IMG/VR virus record: IMGVR_UViG_3300027676_000003
Coordinates: 1-55,077 of that record
Source: a virus
Reading direction: 5' to 3' (one strand)
DNA length: 55,077 nt
The stretch's first letter is position 1, and each line of letters opens with the position of its first letter. The notes under the pieces are model-generated. The model ran no database searches. It was not told the DNA's origin and saw only the letters and a program-made list of their open reading frames with translations. Below, in pieces: positions 42,439 to 50,948 of this stretch. The position numbers were made by a program, and so were the translations under genes.

Positions 42439-42711
42439 ATGAACCCGCGCGCAGCACAACCATATTCCTCCGATGTGGACGCCCAACCCCGCCAGGCGTT
42501 CCACAATCCCCACACCTTCATGGGCGCCGGGCACTGGATTCGCACCGCCGGGATTCTGGCCCCCCTGCTTATAGGGGAGCTAATCAAGGAGCCGGACAAG
42601 CGGTGGCGATGGATCAGAATTGCCTCCGTCGCCACGGCGCTTGTGTCCGAGGGGATGTACACCCATCGAATAAACCGGGAGCGTCAGGATCAGGCCCAGC
42701 GCTGCCGTTAG
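42439..42711 (+). CDS. Hypothetical protein with membrane helix
   Basis: A 90-residue protein; a hydrophobic stretch IRTAGILAPLLIGELI and a second weaker one (IASVATALVSEGM). Convergent with the secreted protein at 42712, with stops abutting. Confidence 0.52.
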   Translation: MNPRAAQPYSSDVDAQPRQAFHNPHTFMGAGHWIRTAGILAPLLIGELIKEPDKRWRWIRIASVATALVSEGMYTHRINRERQDQAQRCR

Positions 42712-43350
42712 TCACTTCCTGACGATGGTAAGGGTCTCAACTTCGAGCGTGCCTGCCGTGGCGTGCCAGTAGTCTCCCACCCGGCTGAAGCCGAATCCGT
42801 TTGTGTTAACGTTACCCGCTACATTGGTCGTAGGTACCGGCTTTCGCCAGTCGGGGTCGGTTGTTATGGGACGTTTCGGATCCTTCGGGACCACGGCGAT
42901 GTTGATACCGTACGTATCCGATGGGATCACCCTGTCATAGACGTTCATGATGACGACACTCTCGGAACATGCCGTGGCGATATGCCGAAGGACATCAGAA
43001 GATCTGAACGTTGTTGCGCCAAAAGCAAGTGTCTTTCCCCCAATTGTGATGGTGGCCTTTCCCGGCGAATCAGTTCCCCCTCCCTCGATGCCGGTGCCTG
43101 CGTCCGGACAGGTGTTACCGGGAGGTTGCGGCTTGCCCTTCGTGTCATCGAAAGTAAATACGGCAACGAAAGGCTGCCCATGGAGGTTCGGCCCGACGCC
43201 GAAGATACCGAAGGTATCCTGGCCGTTGTTTACGGTTCCGGTAACCGTCGCCACCACTTCTGCGGCGGAGAGTGATAGGGTCATTGCCAAAAACATGCCG
43301 GACCTTCGCCCGGCGCTTTTAAGCACACGTGTAGTAAGCATTGTTTTCAC
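42712..43350 (-). CDS. Secreted beta-rich protein
   Basis: A 212-residue protein with a signal peptide (GMFLAMTLSLSAAEVVATV), then GTVNNGQDTFGIFGVG and FVAVFTFDDTKG, resembling PEP-CTERM-linked or adhesion-type domains of Acidobacteria and Planctomycetes. No C-terminal anchor is visible. It sits alone on its strand, as expected for cargo. The start could be ATG 43341. Confidence 0.65.
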   Translation of the reverse strand: MKTMLTTRVLKSAGRRSGMFLAMTLSLSAAEVVATVTGTVNNGQDTFGIFGVGPNLHGQPFVAVFTFDDTKGKPQPPGNTCPDAGTGIEGGGTDSPGKATITIGGKTLAFGATTFRSSDVLRHIATACSESVVIMNVYDRVIPSDTYGINIAVVPKDPKRPITTDPDWRKPVPTTNVAGNVNTNGFGFSRVGDYWHATAGTLEVETLTIVRK

Positions 43351-43491
43351 CTCGGTTGATTGCCGCTTGGTGCGGCTTTTATTGGGAAGGAGCCCCTTCC
43401 CTGACTTCAGGCCTTTGGCCTTACGTCACCCATCCCAACGGGCCTGCCGCCCGTAACGCCCGCTATGAGCGCTGGCTTGGCCAGTGCGATT

Positions 43492-44049
43492 CTAGGGGCA
43501 GTTTCCGTAATAGAACGAACTGATCAAGGCTCGCTGTTCTTTCGAGGCGCTTCGGAATACATCGTGCAGACCACCAATCGTAAATCCCGCAGATTTGAGT
43601 CTTACTACCACCTCTCTCAGAACATCCGCTTCAGTATGGATTAATATCTGCCGATTTTCGTATTTTGAAAGCCGAGACGAGCGTTGCTTAGTTCGTGGCC
43701 GACACTTAATCTTCATTGGGCTGCTTCCTTTTGGCGTAACATCGCAGCGGTCCTCTTTCACACGGCGCCCCCGTTTATCCCATCCCTTTTTGGATTTCTC
43801 ATGCGGATTTCCCGCTTTGTTTGAGCAGTCCCTACTGCAAAACCGGCGTTCTCCATAGCCAGTGAATTCCTTTTTGCATGACGGGTTTGCGCAGACATAT
43901 CGCACCTTCTTCTGTCTGACGCTCGCAAAGTATTCTGCCGACTTCCGCCGATGATCATCGCAATGGACCTGATTTGCAAAGGCCTTCACTCCGCAGATCA
44001 CGCAGTGACCACGTGCTTTTCTGTCAAGATACTGGCGGTTCGTTGGCAA
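43492..44049 (-). CDS. Cys-rich zinc-binding protein, HNH-like
   Basis: A 185-residue protein, probably from TTG 44049 (AAGGAGAGG upstream). Two zinc-binding clusters: CVICGVKA with CDDH, and CANPSCKKEFTGYGERRFCSRDC, a treble-clef layout seen in HNH-like and phage zinc-finger proteins. The C-terminal half is basic then helical. No intact HNH catalytic triad is evident. Confidence 0.62.
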   Translation of the reverse strand: MPTNRQYLDRKARGHCVICGVKAFANQVHCDDHRRKSAEYFASVRQKKVRYVCANPSCKKEFTGYGERRFCSRDCSNKAGNPHEKSKKGWDKRGRRVKEDRCDVTPKGSSPMKIKCRPRTKQRSSRLSKYENRQILIHTEADVLREVVVRLKSAGFTIGGLHDVFRSASKEQRALISSFYYGNCP

Positions 44050-44113
44050 TCAATGCCTCTCCTTGGGTGTGCGAGAACTATAGCCGAACGGTGTAGCGAA
44101 ATCCAAAAACAAT

Positions 44114-44443
44114 TCATGTGACCTCCACCGCCTTCCCGCCCTCCGCTTCCAATGCTGTCAGCCAGCCCGGCTTTTTGCCTTTGCCGTTATACGTCAGGGT
44201 CTTATTGGCGGGATGCTGATATTGCGTCCCGCCATGGTAAACGCTCTTGCCGTTTCCCTTATGGGCTTTTCCGGCGACGTCTTTCAGGCTCAGGCCCACC
44301 GATGCAAGAAGAGTCCGGGCCTGTTCCAGTGCTTTTGCCTTCCGGTCGTCGTCCCTTTGCTTCAGCAGGGCTTGAGAATGCTCGATGACGGCCTGCAGTT
44401 CGCTATCGCTCAAACCGTCGAGCGTGTCCAGTTTCATGTTCAT
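44114..44443 (-). CDS. H-NS-like nucleoid protein
   Basis: A 109-residue protein with the H-NS plan: N-terminal coiled coil for oligomerisation (LSDSELQAVIEHSQALLKQ), a linker, and a C-terminal DNA-binding part (YQHPANKTLTYNGKGKKPGWL). Plasmid H-NS relatives silence newly acquired AT-rich DNA and hide transfer genes from the host. It ends the relaxase operon, overlapping the previous gene by about 40 bases. ATG 44437 is an alternative start. Confidence 0.78.
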   Translation of the reverse strand: MNMKLDTLDGLSDSELQAVIEHSQALLKQRDDDRKAKALEQARTLLASVGLSLKDVAGKAHKGNGKSVYHGGTQYQHPANKTLTYNGKGKKPGWLTALEAEGGKAVEVT

Positions 44444-44858
44444 CCCCCTTGATCTCTTTCAAAATGTCGCCAAAATCCGGGTACGACTTCACGCTGCTGA
44501 TAATGGGTTCCTTTTCCGCGTTGGCTTCTTTCAGCGTTGCCTGCGCCGTGGTCATTTCCTTAATGCCGTTTAACTGCCCCTCCCGGATCTCGCCCACCAG
44601 CACGCCGAGATTATGGCCTTCAATCTCAACGGCGCGCGTCCCGAACAAAACCACCAGCGTTTCGTGGGCGCCGTCATCAGTCCACTGGTAGCCGCTGTAA
44701 TGCGACCACGGGAAGCCTTCGGAATGCCTGCCGTCCCTTCTCTCCACGTGCAGACTGAACGCCTGCGCCGTAAGCTGGCGCTCGCTGGTAAAGGCCTTTG
44801 CTTCGTCGGCCTTCCCGTCGAGAATCCGCTCTACAATCCTGCTGCGCGCCTCAGGCAT
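44403..44858 (-). CDS. Hypothetical protein in the relaxase operon
   Basis: A 151-residue protein from ATG 44858, overlapping the relaxase stop by eight bases. The N-terminal half is beta-rich (VERRDGRHSEGFPWSHY, LVVLFGTRAVEIEG); the C-terminal half is helical. Not recognised; position suggests a relaxosome or regulatory accessory role. Confidence 0.65.
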   Translation of the reverse strand: MPEARSRIVERILDGKADEAKAFTSERQLTAQAFSLHVERRDGRHSEGFPWSHYSGYQWTDDGAHETLVVLFGTRAVEIEGHNLGVLVGEIREGQLNGIKEMTTAQATLKEANAEKEPIISSVKSYPDFGDILKEIKGDEHETGHARRFER

Positions 44859-47619
44859 AACCCACCTCGCGCCCGCGCCAGCGATCGGCAATCGCCGCCG
44901 CACGCTGTTTCAGAAAGCGCCCCACCCTATTGCGCTCCAGCGTTTGATGGAACCGCTCGCGCCAGGCGGGCCGGAGTTTCGTTTTCGTCAGCTCCACCGC
45001 CGACAACCGCTCGGCGGTCCGGGAAATAGCGTTTCGGACATTGTCCTTGGAAGCGATGTAAATCTTGGCCTGTTCCCGTCCACGGGACGCCGCCACATAC
45101 CAGCCCTGCCGATTTACGGCCGGTAACGATTCATCGCCCACAGAAATAAATACCCGGTCTGCGGTTTTACCCTGTGCGGCGTAACTGGTATCGGTGTAGC
45201 CGAGACTCAGATGGCCCCAGTTCTTCGGTAGCAGCCTGCCCTTTTCCAGCCGGATATCGCCCTCTTTCGTAAAGCCCTCGACAGTGAAGATGTCGCCGTT
45301 GTTGAGGCGCGTTCCTTTCGCTTGTCCCTCGACTTTGGCCTCGCCGTTTTTGGTGATTCGCAGGAGATCACCCTTTGCAATCGCAACCTCCCGTGTCCGG
45401 AAGACATCGAAGCGGTTCACCTGACTCAGGGGTAAAGACGTTTGCGTGCCGTCCTGTTTCTGCAAGGTTAAGACGCCGGATTGTAAGGTTTCGCTGGAGT
45501 ATTTTAATAGCGCAGCCTTCTCACCGCGCCTAAAGCCCTTGGCATTCTGATGGAATTCCAGCACCATGCCCGGCTCGTAATTCCTGGAATCTGATTTTTG
45601 GGCATCCGTCCAGCCGGTCGATTTCCGGGCGATGAATTGCCGCTCCTCACCAAGGGCGCCGCGTTCTTTCAATGCCCCGCGCAGCTCATCCGTTACCTTC
45701 GCGGCTTCCGCATGCGTGGGAACGACGATTAACGCGCGGCGGCCTTCGTCACGGGCATTCAGGTAATCAGCAACCAGCATCCCATGGCGTTCATCTCCGG
45801 AGGCCTCGATAACGCAGCCGAGGCGGTCGAGGTAGTCGAAGCCCTTTTGCGCCGACTTCCCGGTGCCTTCAGCAATCTCCTCGACGGCCTTTTTATACCC
45901 CGGAGTCGTCTGCCGGCGGATCTCTGTCAGTTTTGCAAACTTCACGCCGCCTTCTTTTTCCAGAAGGCGGAATGCATCACCGGCGGAAACACTATTGTGT
46001 TGAGCATAGTCGCCCGACAGGATAAGCCGGTTCCCATTACGTTTCGCCAAATCAGTGAGGCGCCGCATGTCCTTTGCGGAAACGAGACCGGCTTCGTCAA
46101 CCCAGAGAATCTGGCCTTTCGTTTTCTCCTGAAGCTTTTCGTTTTTCAGGAGCATTTCGAGTGTCTCGGCGTCCTTGAATCCCTCCTTCGCCAGTACATT
46201 TCGAGAGGCCTGTGACGATGGCGCAAATGCGAATACGTGTTGCCCGGTGCCTTCGATTGCATCGCGAGTTGCGCGCATCATGGTGGTTTTACCGGTTCCC
46301 GCTTTGCCGGAGATTGCGCTGATGGCGTCACGGCTGGTGAGAATATGGACGGCAGCTTTCTTTTGCTCGGCGGAAAGTCCGTTCAACGATACAAACTCGC
46401 CGGGTTTGTTTGCATGCAACTCCGAGATCGATACAAACCCCCTGAACTTCCGCTGCCCGTCTTTCCCGAACTGGAGAAACGCCACTTCGTTATTGAGCAC
46501 CGTCTTCGTGGTCATCATCAGCTGGCCTTCGTGCTTTACCGGAATGGCTTCCGGGTGCTGTGCCAAATCGGCAACATCTTCGGGTAGGATGGAGCCGACG
46601 CCATGCATCAGGGCTTCGGCTTTGACCTTGGGTTCCGAGACGGCACTGGCGCGTTCGAATGAATGCTCCAGCGCGTATGTTTTCGCCTGCTCGGGCGTAA
46701 TGGCGTTATCGCCCTTCGTCCAGCCGTCGCCCGCCGTTTGAATCGCAAGACGCTCTTCACGGGTAAGGCGGCTGTCCCATTCCTTTCGCAGCTCCGCCAT
46801 GGATTGCGGCTCTTTCGATTTCTTCTCGCGAGTCTTCCGGCCAAGATCCGCTTTTGCAGCCGGGTCGCTAATTCCCAGCCGTTCCGCTTCAGCCTCGATA
46901 ATGGCAGTCCGGCGGGAGAATTTCGCCGTCGTCTCTTTCGATATCCCGGCGATTCGGAAGCCCGAGCCTTCCTTTTCTATGCCGTAGCCGATAGCTTTCA
47001 GCTTCGACGCCAGACGCGCATGAAACGCCGATTGATGCCATGCCTTGTCCCGCACGATGTTTCCCCACTGGCAGGCCTTAAGGATGTTTTCTTTCGGGTC
47101 TAGCGAAACGTTCAGACAGGTTACGTGCCGATGTTTCTGAGGATCGACCGTTCCATCTTCCAAAGGGCGGGTGGTTTCGTGCGGCCACATCACATAAATG
47201 ATGTTGCCGCTCTTGCGGTCCTCATCCTTTCCGCCTTTCCTGACCCGCACGGCCATTTCCGATTCGATATCGGCCATCGTTTCGCGGATAGAATCATCCA
47301 CCAGGCCGTTAATTCGTTTGTCGTAGAGCGCCGCCAGCGTTACCGATTTGCCCACATCGAAGGTAACGTCCGTCATGATTCTGCGGTCATCCCGTGTCCG
47401 TGAGGTAAGCCTCTCGGATGTCAAAGGATTTCGGTTTTCACAGAGGGAATAGAAGCTTTCCTTCGTGGCCTCCATTCCCCCAATTCCAAGCTGCGTTGCC
47501 GTCTTGCCCTCGTACACCGGAATCTCCCTTGCATCCTTCCCGAAATAGTCGTCCCGACTCAGGTGGGCGTGGTAGTCCTTCGCTTCTTTCGTATTCGTGA
47601 AATGCGTGATCGAAATCAT
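44851..47619 (-). CDS. MobF-family relaxase-helicase (TrwC/TraI-like)
   Basis: A 922-residue conjugative relaxase. The N-terminal domain has MISITHF, catalytic Tyr16 and Tyr25 (DYHAHLSRDDYF) and the histidine triad His147, His163, His165 (MWPHETT, KHRHVT). The C-terminal RecD-like helicase has Walker A GKAGTGKTT at 438-446 and Walker B WVDEAG at 506-511, and ends in a basic tail. It would nick oriT and unwind the transferred strand. The start is ATG 47619, where MobF proteins begin; the longer frame to 47745 is not typical. Confidence 0.93.
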   Translation of the reverse strand: MISITHFTNTKEAKDYHAHLSRDDYFGKDAREIPVYEGKTATQLGIGGMEATKESFYSLCENRNPLTSERLTSRTRDDRRIMTDVTFDVGKSVTLAALYDKRINGLVDDSIRETMADIESEMAVRVRKGGKDEDRKSGNIIYVMWPHETTRPLEDGTVDPQKHRHVTCLNVSLDPKENILKACQWGNIVRDKAWHQSAFHARLASKLKAIGYGIEKEGSGFRIAGISKETTAKFSRRTAIIEAEAERLGISDPAAKADLGRKTREKKSKEPQSMAELRKEWDSRLTREERLAIQTAGDGWTKGDNAITPEQAKTYALEHSFERASAVSEPKVKAEALMHGVGSILPEDVADLAQHPEAIPVKHEGQLMMTTKTVLNNEVAFLQFGKDGQRKFRGFVSISELHANKPGEFVSLNGLSAEQKKAAVHILTSRDAISAISGKAGTGKTTMMRATRDAIEGTGQHVFAFAPSSQASRNVLAKEGFKDAETLEMLLKNEKLQEKTKGQILWVDEAGLVSAKDMRRLTDLAKRNGNRLILSGDYAQHNSVSAGDAFRLLEKEGGVKFAKLTEIRRQTTPGYKKAVEEIAEGTGKSAQKGFDYLDRLGCVIEASGDERHGMLVADYLNARDEGRRALIVVPTHAEAAKVTDELRGALKERGALGEERQFIARKSTGWTDAQKSDSRNYEPGMVLEFHQNAKGFRRGEKAALLKYSSETLQSGVLTLQKQDGTQTSLPLSQVNRFDVFRTREVAIAKGDLLRITKNGEAKVEGQAKGTRLNNGDIFTVEGFTKEGDIRLEKGRLLPKNWGHLSLGYTDTSYAAQGKTADRVFISVGDESLPAVNRQGWYVAASRGREQAKIYIASKDNVRNAISRTAERLSAVELTKTKLRPAWRERFHQTLERNRVGRFLKQRAAAIADRWRGREVGYA

Positions 47620-47732
47620 CGACGCCGCCTGTAGGGGGAAGCCGATCCGATACAACCAAAACGTGAGCGCTGCAACATGAAAAAGCAACCCATGGAAGCG
47701 TATAGACTCGTCCCCGATCAGAGCTCGGAACA

Positions 47733-48086
47733 TCAGCGCTCCCATGACGGCGCGGGCCTGCGGATCTTATCCGGAGCAGCCCCCGGTTGCTGTTTGTCCT
47801 TCAGATGGGCCTGGTGTTCCCCAACCCATTTATTAAACGCGCTGTAGCTTTCCTGCATTGCGTGATCGCGTCGTTGCATCGGCCTGTGCCACGTCGTTTT
47901 CGCCTCACCCCCAGCAGGGGTGAATGTGAGCCCGGCGTGATACCCTTTTTCGCTCATCCCCAGACACGCCTGAACCGAATAGCCTGATGCCTGATCTGCG
48001 TAAGCCCCGCCTCTCCAGACGGTCCTTATCGCGTGATCCGCCTGATAGGCGTGCTCCGGCCCTTTCATCCAATCGAGGAATGACAT
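47733..48086 (-). CDS. Hypothetical protein in the relaxase operon
   Basis: A 117-residue protein from ATG 48086. Aromatic-rich, with WHRPMQRRDHAMQESYSAFNKWV. Not recognised. It sits directly before the relaxase gene and could be a relaxosome accessory factor, which is inference only. Confidence 0.6.
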   Translation of the reverse strand: MSFLDWMKGPEHAYQADHAIRTVWRGGAYADQASGYSVQACLGMSEKGYHAGLTFTPAGGEAKTTWHRPMQRRDHAMQESYSAFNKWVGEHQAHLKDKQQPGAAPDKIRRPAPSWER

Positions 48087-48087
48087 A

Positions 48088-48282
48088 TCACCGCTCCAAT
48101 CCCAACGACCGGCCACGTGCCGGGCTTGGTGTTGATTGCGGTTGAACCGGCGCGTCTTGGGGGACGGCTCCGTTTCCAGCCATCTCCGCTATCGGTTTGG
48201 CGGCCTCAACGGCCTGCGCCTTTACGTTTTCTGGAAGGTTTTGAACGGACTGTGCGTATTCTTTGATGAAATCGAGAAACAT
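48088..48282 (-). CDS. Small protein, first gene of the relaxase operon
   Basis: A 64-residue protein (FLDFIKEYAQSVQNLPENVK, then a Pro/Gln-rich tail). Its Shine-Dalgarno GAGGAG lies within an 11-bp perfect hairpin (48290-48318), so its translation is probably structure-controlled. Confidence 0.58.
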   Translation of the reverse strand: MFLDFIKEYAQSVQNLPENVKAQAVEAAKPIAEMAGNGAVPQDAPVQPQSTPSPARGRSLGLER

Positions 48283-48289
48283 TGCAAAA

Positions 48290-48318
48290 GCTCCTCGTAA
48301 TTATTATTTACGAGGAGC
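48290..48318 (-). promoter_or_regulatory. Perfect 11-bp hairpin containing a Shine-Dalgarno
   Basis: Arms GCTCCTCGTAA (48290-48300) and TTACGAGGAGC (48308-48318) around the AT loop TTATTAT. Read on the minus strand, the distal arm carries GAGGAG about nine bases before ATG 48282. It may be an RNA switch, an operator, or the inverted repeat of an oriT near the relaxase operon. Confidence 0.7.
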
Positions 48319-48364
48319 CTCGCTTTGCCCTAATAGTCCACTGTGACCTATCGTGACTTAAGGT

Positions 48365-49588
48365 TTATTCCATGAACCGCTGAAACTGCCGGTAGCAACG
48401 AAGCACAGGGCGGCCGGGTTTATCGTCCTGACCAGTAGCACCGAGGCGCACGCTGAAGAGTCCCTGGAAATAGCGCGGGAATCCGTTCTTCATATCCAGA
48501 TCCACTTCCGCGAATGTCTCAGCGAATAGCTCCCTGCTTGTAAGAGTTTGGGCTAGGGTTTCCAACGCCTTCGAATAACCGGCGTTCAATATGGTGATGG
48601 CACTCTTCTTGTCATAAGGATTCGGCATGCGGGTGACCACGCAGAACACGATTTTGTCGGGCCTTGGGTCATAGCGAATTGTCAGATTGCCATCAGAGAC
48701 AGTGGCACCATACCTGTCCGCCAGGACGGCCCTTTCCTTCTCCGTGTATCCGATCACTTCCAAGGTGCGGAAGTCCTGCTTATCGACAAAATATCCGAAT
48801 CGGCCATACTGATGCAGCATAGTAAGCTCCGCCAGTATCTTGCTGGTCCGGACACTGCCCAGCACAATCGGTGAACACCCGGAGAGGTCCGAGAAGTCGC
48901 GCATTAGCCGGCTGACTAAAGAATTCACTTTCATTCCGTATTCATCGGCAAACCAACCTGCAATCCGATCCCGCGCCGCTATTTCCCCGCTCAACGTGTA
49001 AAGGTGACAAGGATGAAGGTTCTCCGCCGCTTCATTCCGGAACAGTCGTTGCAGCTCATCGCTTGCGCCTTTGAACGACTTCTCGCCCTCACCCGTTTCA
49101 ACTTGTGGCACCCGCAGTACCGTTCCGCGAACGTCATCGCGGTAAAACATAGGCTCGTCGTATACGATAGTGACGGGTCTAGCGGGTTCGAGATGGCCAT
49201 ACCAGAAGTGATGATCTGCTCCCCTCATTGCGCGAATATTGACCACGCGCAACTGATATCCTGATCTATCCGCCGGTGGCAGGAAGAAGCGCCAGTCACC
49301 CTTCACAACGTCGTTGTCTGCATATTCGATTAGAGACTGTCGTACGTGGCCGCACAGCTTTCTCACCTTACTGTTGTCTACCTTTGTGCCGTCTTCGATA
49401 CCGAAATGCTCAATGGCTATGTCAACCTCCGTTAGCCGCGTGGACCGATGTTCATACAGGTAGCGCAGTAACTCCATGCGTTGCGGAGCACCGCTAAAGA
49501 ACCGCGACCCTCCAATATTCTCCAGCACCTGCCTTTGTTCCAGCTCTTCACCGGACACTATGTCCCTTGGGGCGTCAGACATAAACAT
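48365..49588 (-). CDS. Putative winged-helix transcriptional regulator
   Basis: A 407-residue protein. The N-terminal ~100 residues look like a winged helix (APQRMELLRYLYEHRSTRL, IAIEHFGIED, VDNSKVRKLCGHVRQSL) with SGYQLRV as the wing. The rest is an unassigned mixed alpha/beta domain. I recall this N-terminal type in regulators from Acidobacteria. It precedes the relaxase operon on the same strand and may regulate it. ATG 49582 is an alternative start. Confidence 0.6.
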   Translation of the reverse strand: MFMSDAPRDIVSGEELEQRQVLENIGGSRFFSGAPQRMELLRYLYEHRSTRLTEVDIAIEHFGIEDGTKVDNSKVRKLCGHVRQSLIEYADNDVVKGDWRFFLPPADRSGYQLRVVNIRAMRGADHHFWYGHLEPARPVTIVYDEPMFYRDDVRGTVLRVPQVETGEGEKSFKGASDELQRLFRNEAAENLHPCHLYTLSGEIAARDRIAGWFADEYGMKVNSLVSRLMRDFSDLSGCSPIVLGSVRTSKILAELTMLHQYGRFGYFVDKQDFRTLEVIGYTEKERAVLADRYGATVSDGNLTIRYDPRPDKIVFCVVTRMPNPYDKKSAITILNAGYSKALETLAQTLTSRELFAETFAEVDLDMKNGFPRYFQGLFSVRLGATGQDDKPGRPVLRCYRQFQRFME

Positions 49589-49858
49589 CCTCCTCTCTGG
49601 AGATATTATCCATCAGTAGTCCACCGAAAATAACCCCAGATCACTCAACGCCACGGTATTCGGTTTGCTTTTCCCCCGCCAGAGGATTCACAATTCATTT
49701 CAAGGATGCTGTTCCTAGTAAATGACGAATCGTGATTACTAATACACAACCTCGTCAAGTGCGGCTTCCGCTGGGACAGACCTCGAACAAATAGGACGAA
49801 GCAACAGGGCGTTACGTTTCATGCGCTGGAGCTGCGCCCAAATGCAAAGGAGCGTTTT

Positions 49859-50272
49859 ATGAACGCATTCTGGAAGACGAATCTCATCACGGCCACCCTG
49901 CTTACTTCCGCAGTCGGCCAAACCGCTCAACCCCAAGAGCCCGCTCCACGGGCCTCTCCTGTTCAGACGACGGCACAGCCCCAACCGCTTCCGGACTGCC
50001 CACCAGGAACGAAGCCTAAAGCTGCCGGGATCGTTCCGCCATGGGTTCAGAGAAGGCTTAACCAACTAGCCGCCCAGAAGTGTTTGAAATACGGCATCTG
50101 TGTAGACCCCACCGCACCGCCCCCCGTGGTCATTGGAAAGGACCCGCAGACGGGAAAGGCGTGCCGGATCATGGTGGCGAAACCCCCGGCTACGCCGTCA
50201 TGTGTCACCGTAGTTCCGCAGCCCGGTCAGCCCCCCGTGACCGTCTGCGGCACGCCGCAATCAAGCAAATGA
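49859..50272 (+). CDS. Secreted proline-rich protein
   Basis: A 137-residue protein with a short signal peptide (LITATLLTSAVGQTAQ), then a Pro/Gln-rich linker and six cysteines toward the C-terminus. AAAGGAG precedes ATG 49859. A periplasmic or surface role near transfer genes is possible. The 270-bp gap upstream is AT-rich around 49700-49745 with no gene. Confidence 0.6.
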   Translation: MNAFWKTNLITATLLTSAVGQTAQPQEPAPRASPVQTTAQPQPLPDCPPGTKPKAAGIVPPWVQRRLNQLAAQKCLKYGICVDPTAPPPVVIGKDPQTGKACRIMVAKPPATPSCVTVVPQPGQPPVTVCGTPQSSK

Positions 50273-50285
50273 ACTTGGTTCTTAG

Positions 50286-50317
50286 GGGCGCATGCCGGTA
50301 TGGATGCGCCCACTTTT
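50286..50317 (+). terminator. Terminator-like hairpin
   Basis: GGGCGCAT-GCCGGTATGG-ATGCGCCC, then ACTTTT: an 8-bp stem, 14 bases after the stop of the proline-rich gene, with a short T tract. Confidence 0.65.
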
Positions 50318-50333
50318 CAGAAAAGGAGATCAC

Positions 50334-50894
50334 ATGAAGTCACTCATTATTTTCTCGATACTGGCCTGTAGTGGATTCGCACAGCGCTACGACTTTACGA
50401 CTTTGGTGCAGCCAGGCGACTCGATTGACGGCCACACCTTTACGTCCGATACCCGGATTGAAGCCGTCGCCCTGAACGACGACGGTGAAATAGCCTTTTT
50501 GGCCAGATGGTCGAATCCCCTGTTTGCCGAGAGAGCCCTGTTTACGGCCAAGCGTTTGGTTACTGGCGAGCAATTCGGCGAGCACGATTGCCGGACGATT
50601 CTTTTCATCCTGCCCGACTCAATTACGATACGCGGGGATCATGTTGCCTATCGCGCCTGGTACGAATCCTGCGACAGCCCTACCCGAAAGATCGGGCTGT
50701 TCCTTGATGACCACCTGATGACGAATGGGAACGACTCGCCTTTAGCCGCTCTCACAAACAATTTCATAATCCCGCTTTACGATCCCCCGAAACCGCCGAG
50801 CCCATTCGTGCGGAACTCCAAGGGCCAAATCTTGATCCCCGTAAACCTTGAGCGCGGCTTTCTGCTTCTACTGGGGACGCCGGTAACGCATTAA
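50334..50894 (+). CDS. Secreted protein, beta-propeller-like
   Basis: A 186-residue protein from ATG 50334 (AAAAGGAG upstream) with a signal peptide (LIIFSILACSGFAQ). The mature part has FTTLVQPGDSIDG, EAVALNDDGEIAFLARW and a repeated DH.A.RAW style seen in repetitive extracellular domains of Acidobacteria. It lies alone between two hairpins. Likely cargo. Function unknown. Confidence 0.62.
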   Translation: MKSLIIFSILACSGFAQRYDFTTLVQPGDSIDGHTFTSDTRIEAVALNDDGEIAFLARWSNPLFAERALFTAKRLVTGEQFGEHDCRTILFILPDSITIRGDHVAYRAWYESCDSPTRKIGLFLDDHLMTNGNDSPLAALTNNFIIPLYDPPKPPSPFVRNSKGQILIPVNLERGFLLLLGTPVTH

Positions 50895-50903
50895 CGATTA
50901 ACC

Positions 50904-50936
50904 GGGCGCGCTGGCTCCCTTTATGGCCGCGCGCCC
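50904..50936. terminator. GC-rich hairpin before the coupling-protein gene
   Basis: GGGCGCGC (50904-50911) pairs with GCGCGCCC (50929-50936) around a 17-nt loop; followed by TTAAGGAG, the ribosome binding site of the next gene. Confidence 0.5.
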
Positions 50937-50948
50937 TTAAGGAGCTAT

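Noticed and set aside
42712-43456. Plus-strand frames of about 170 codons opposite the secreted protein gene
   Set aside because: No ribosome binding sites or recognisable features, whereas the minus frame has a signal peptide and domain-like sequence.
47620-47735. oriT upstream of the relaxase
   Set aside because: No inverted repeat with a recognisable MobF nic motif could be identified by eye in this gap; the hairpin at 48290 is only a candidate.
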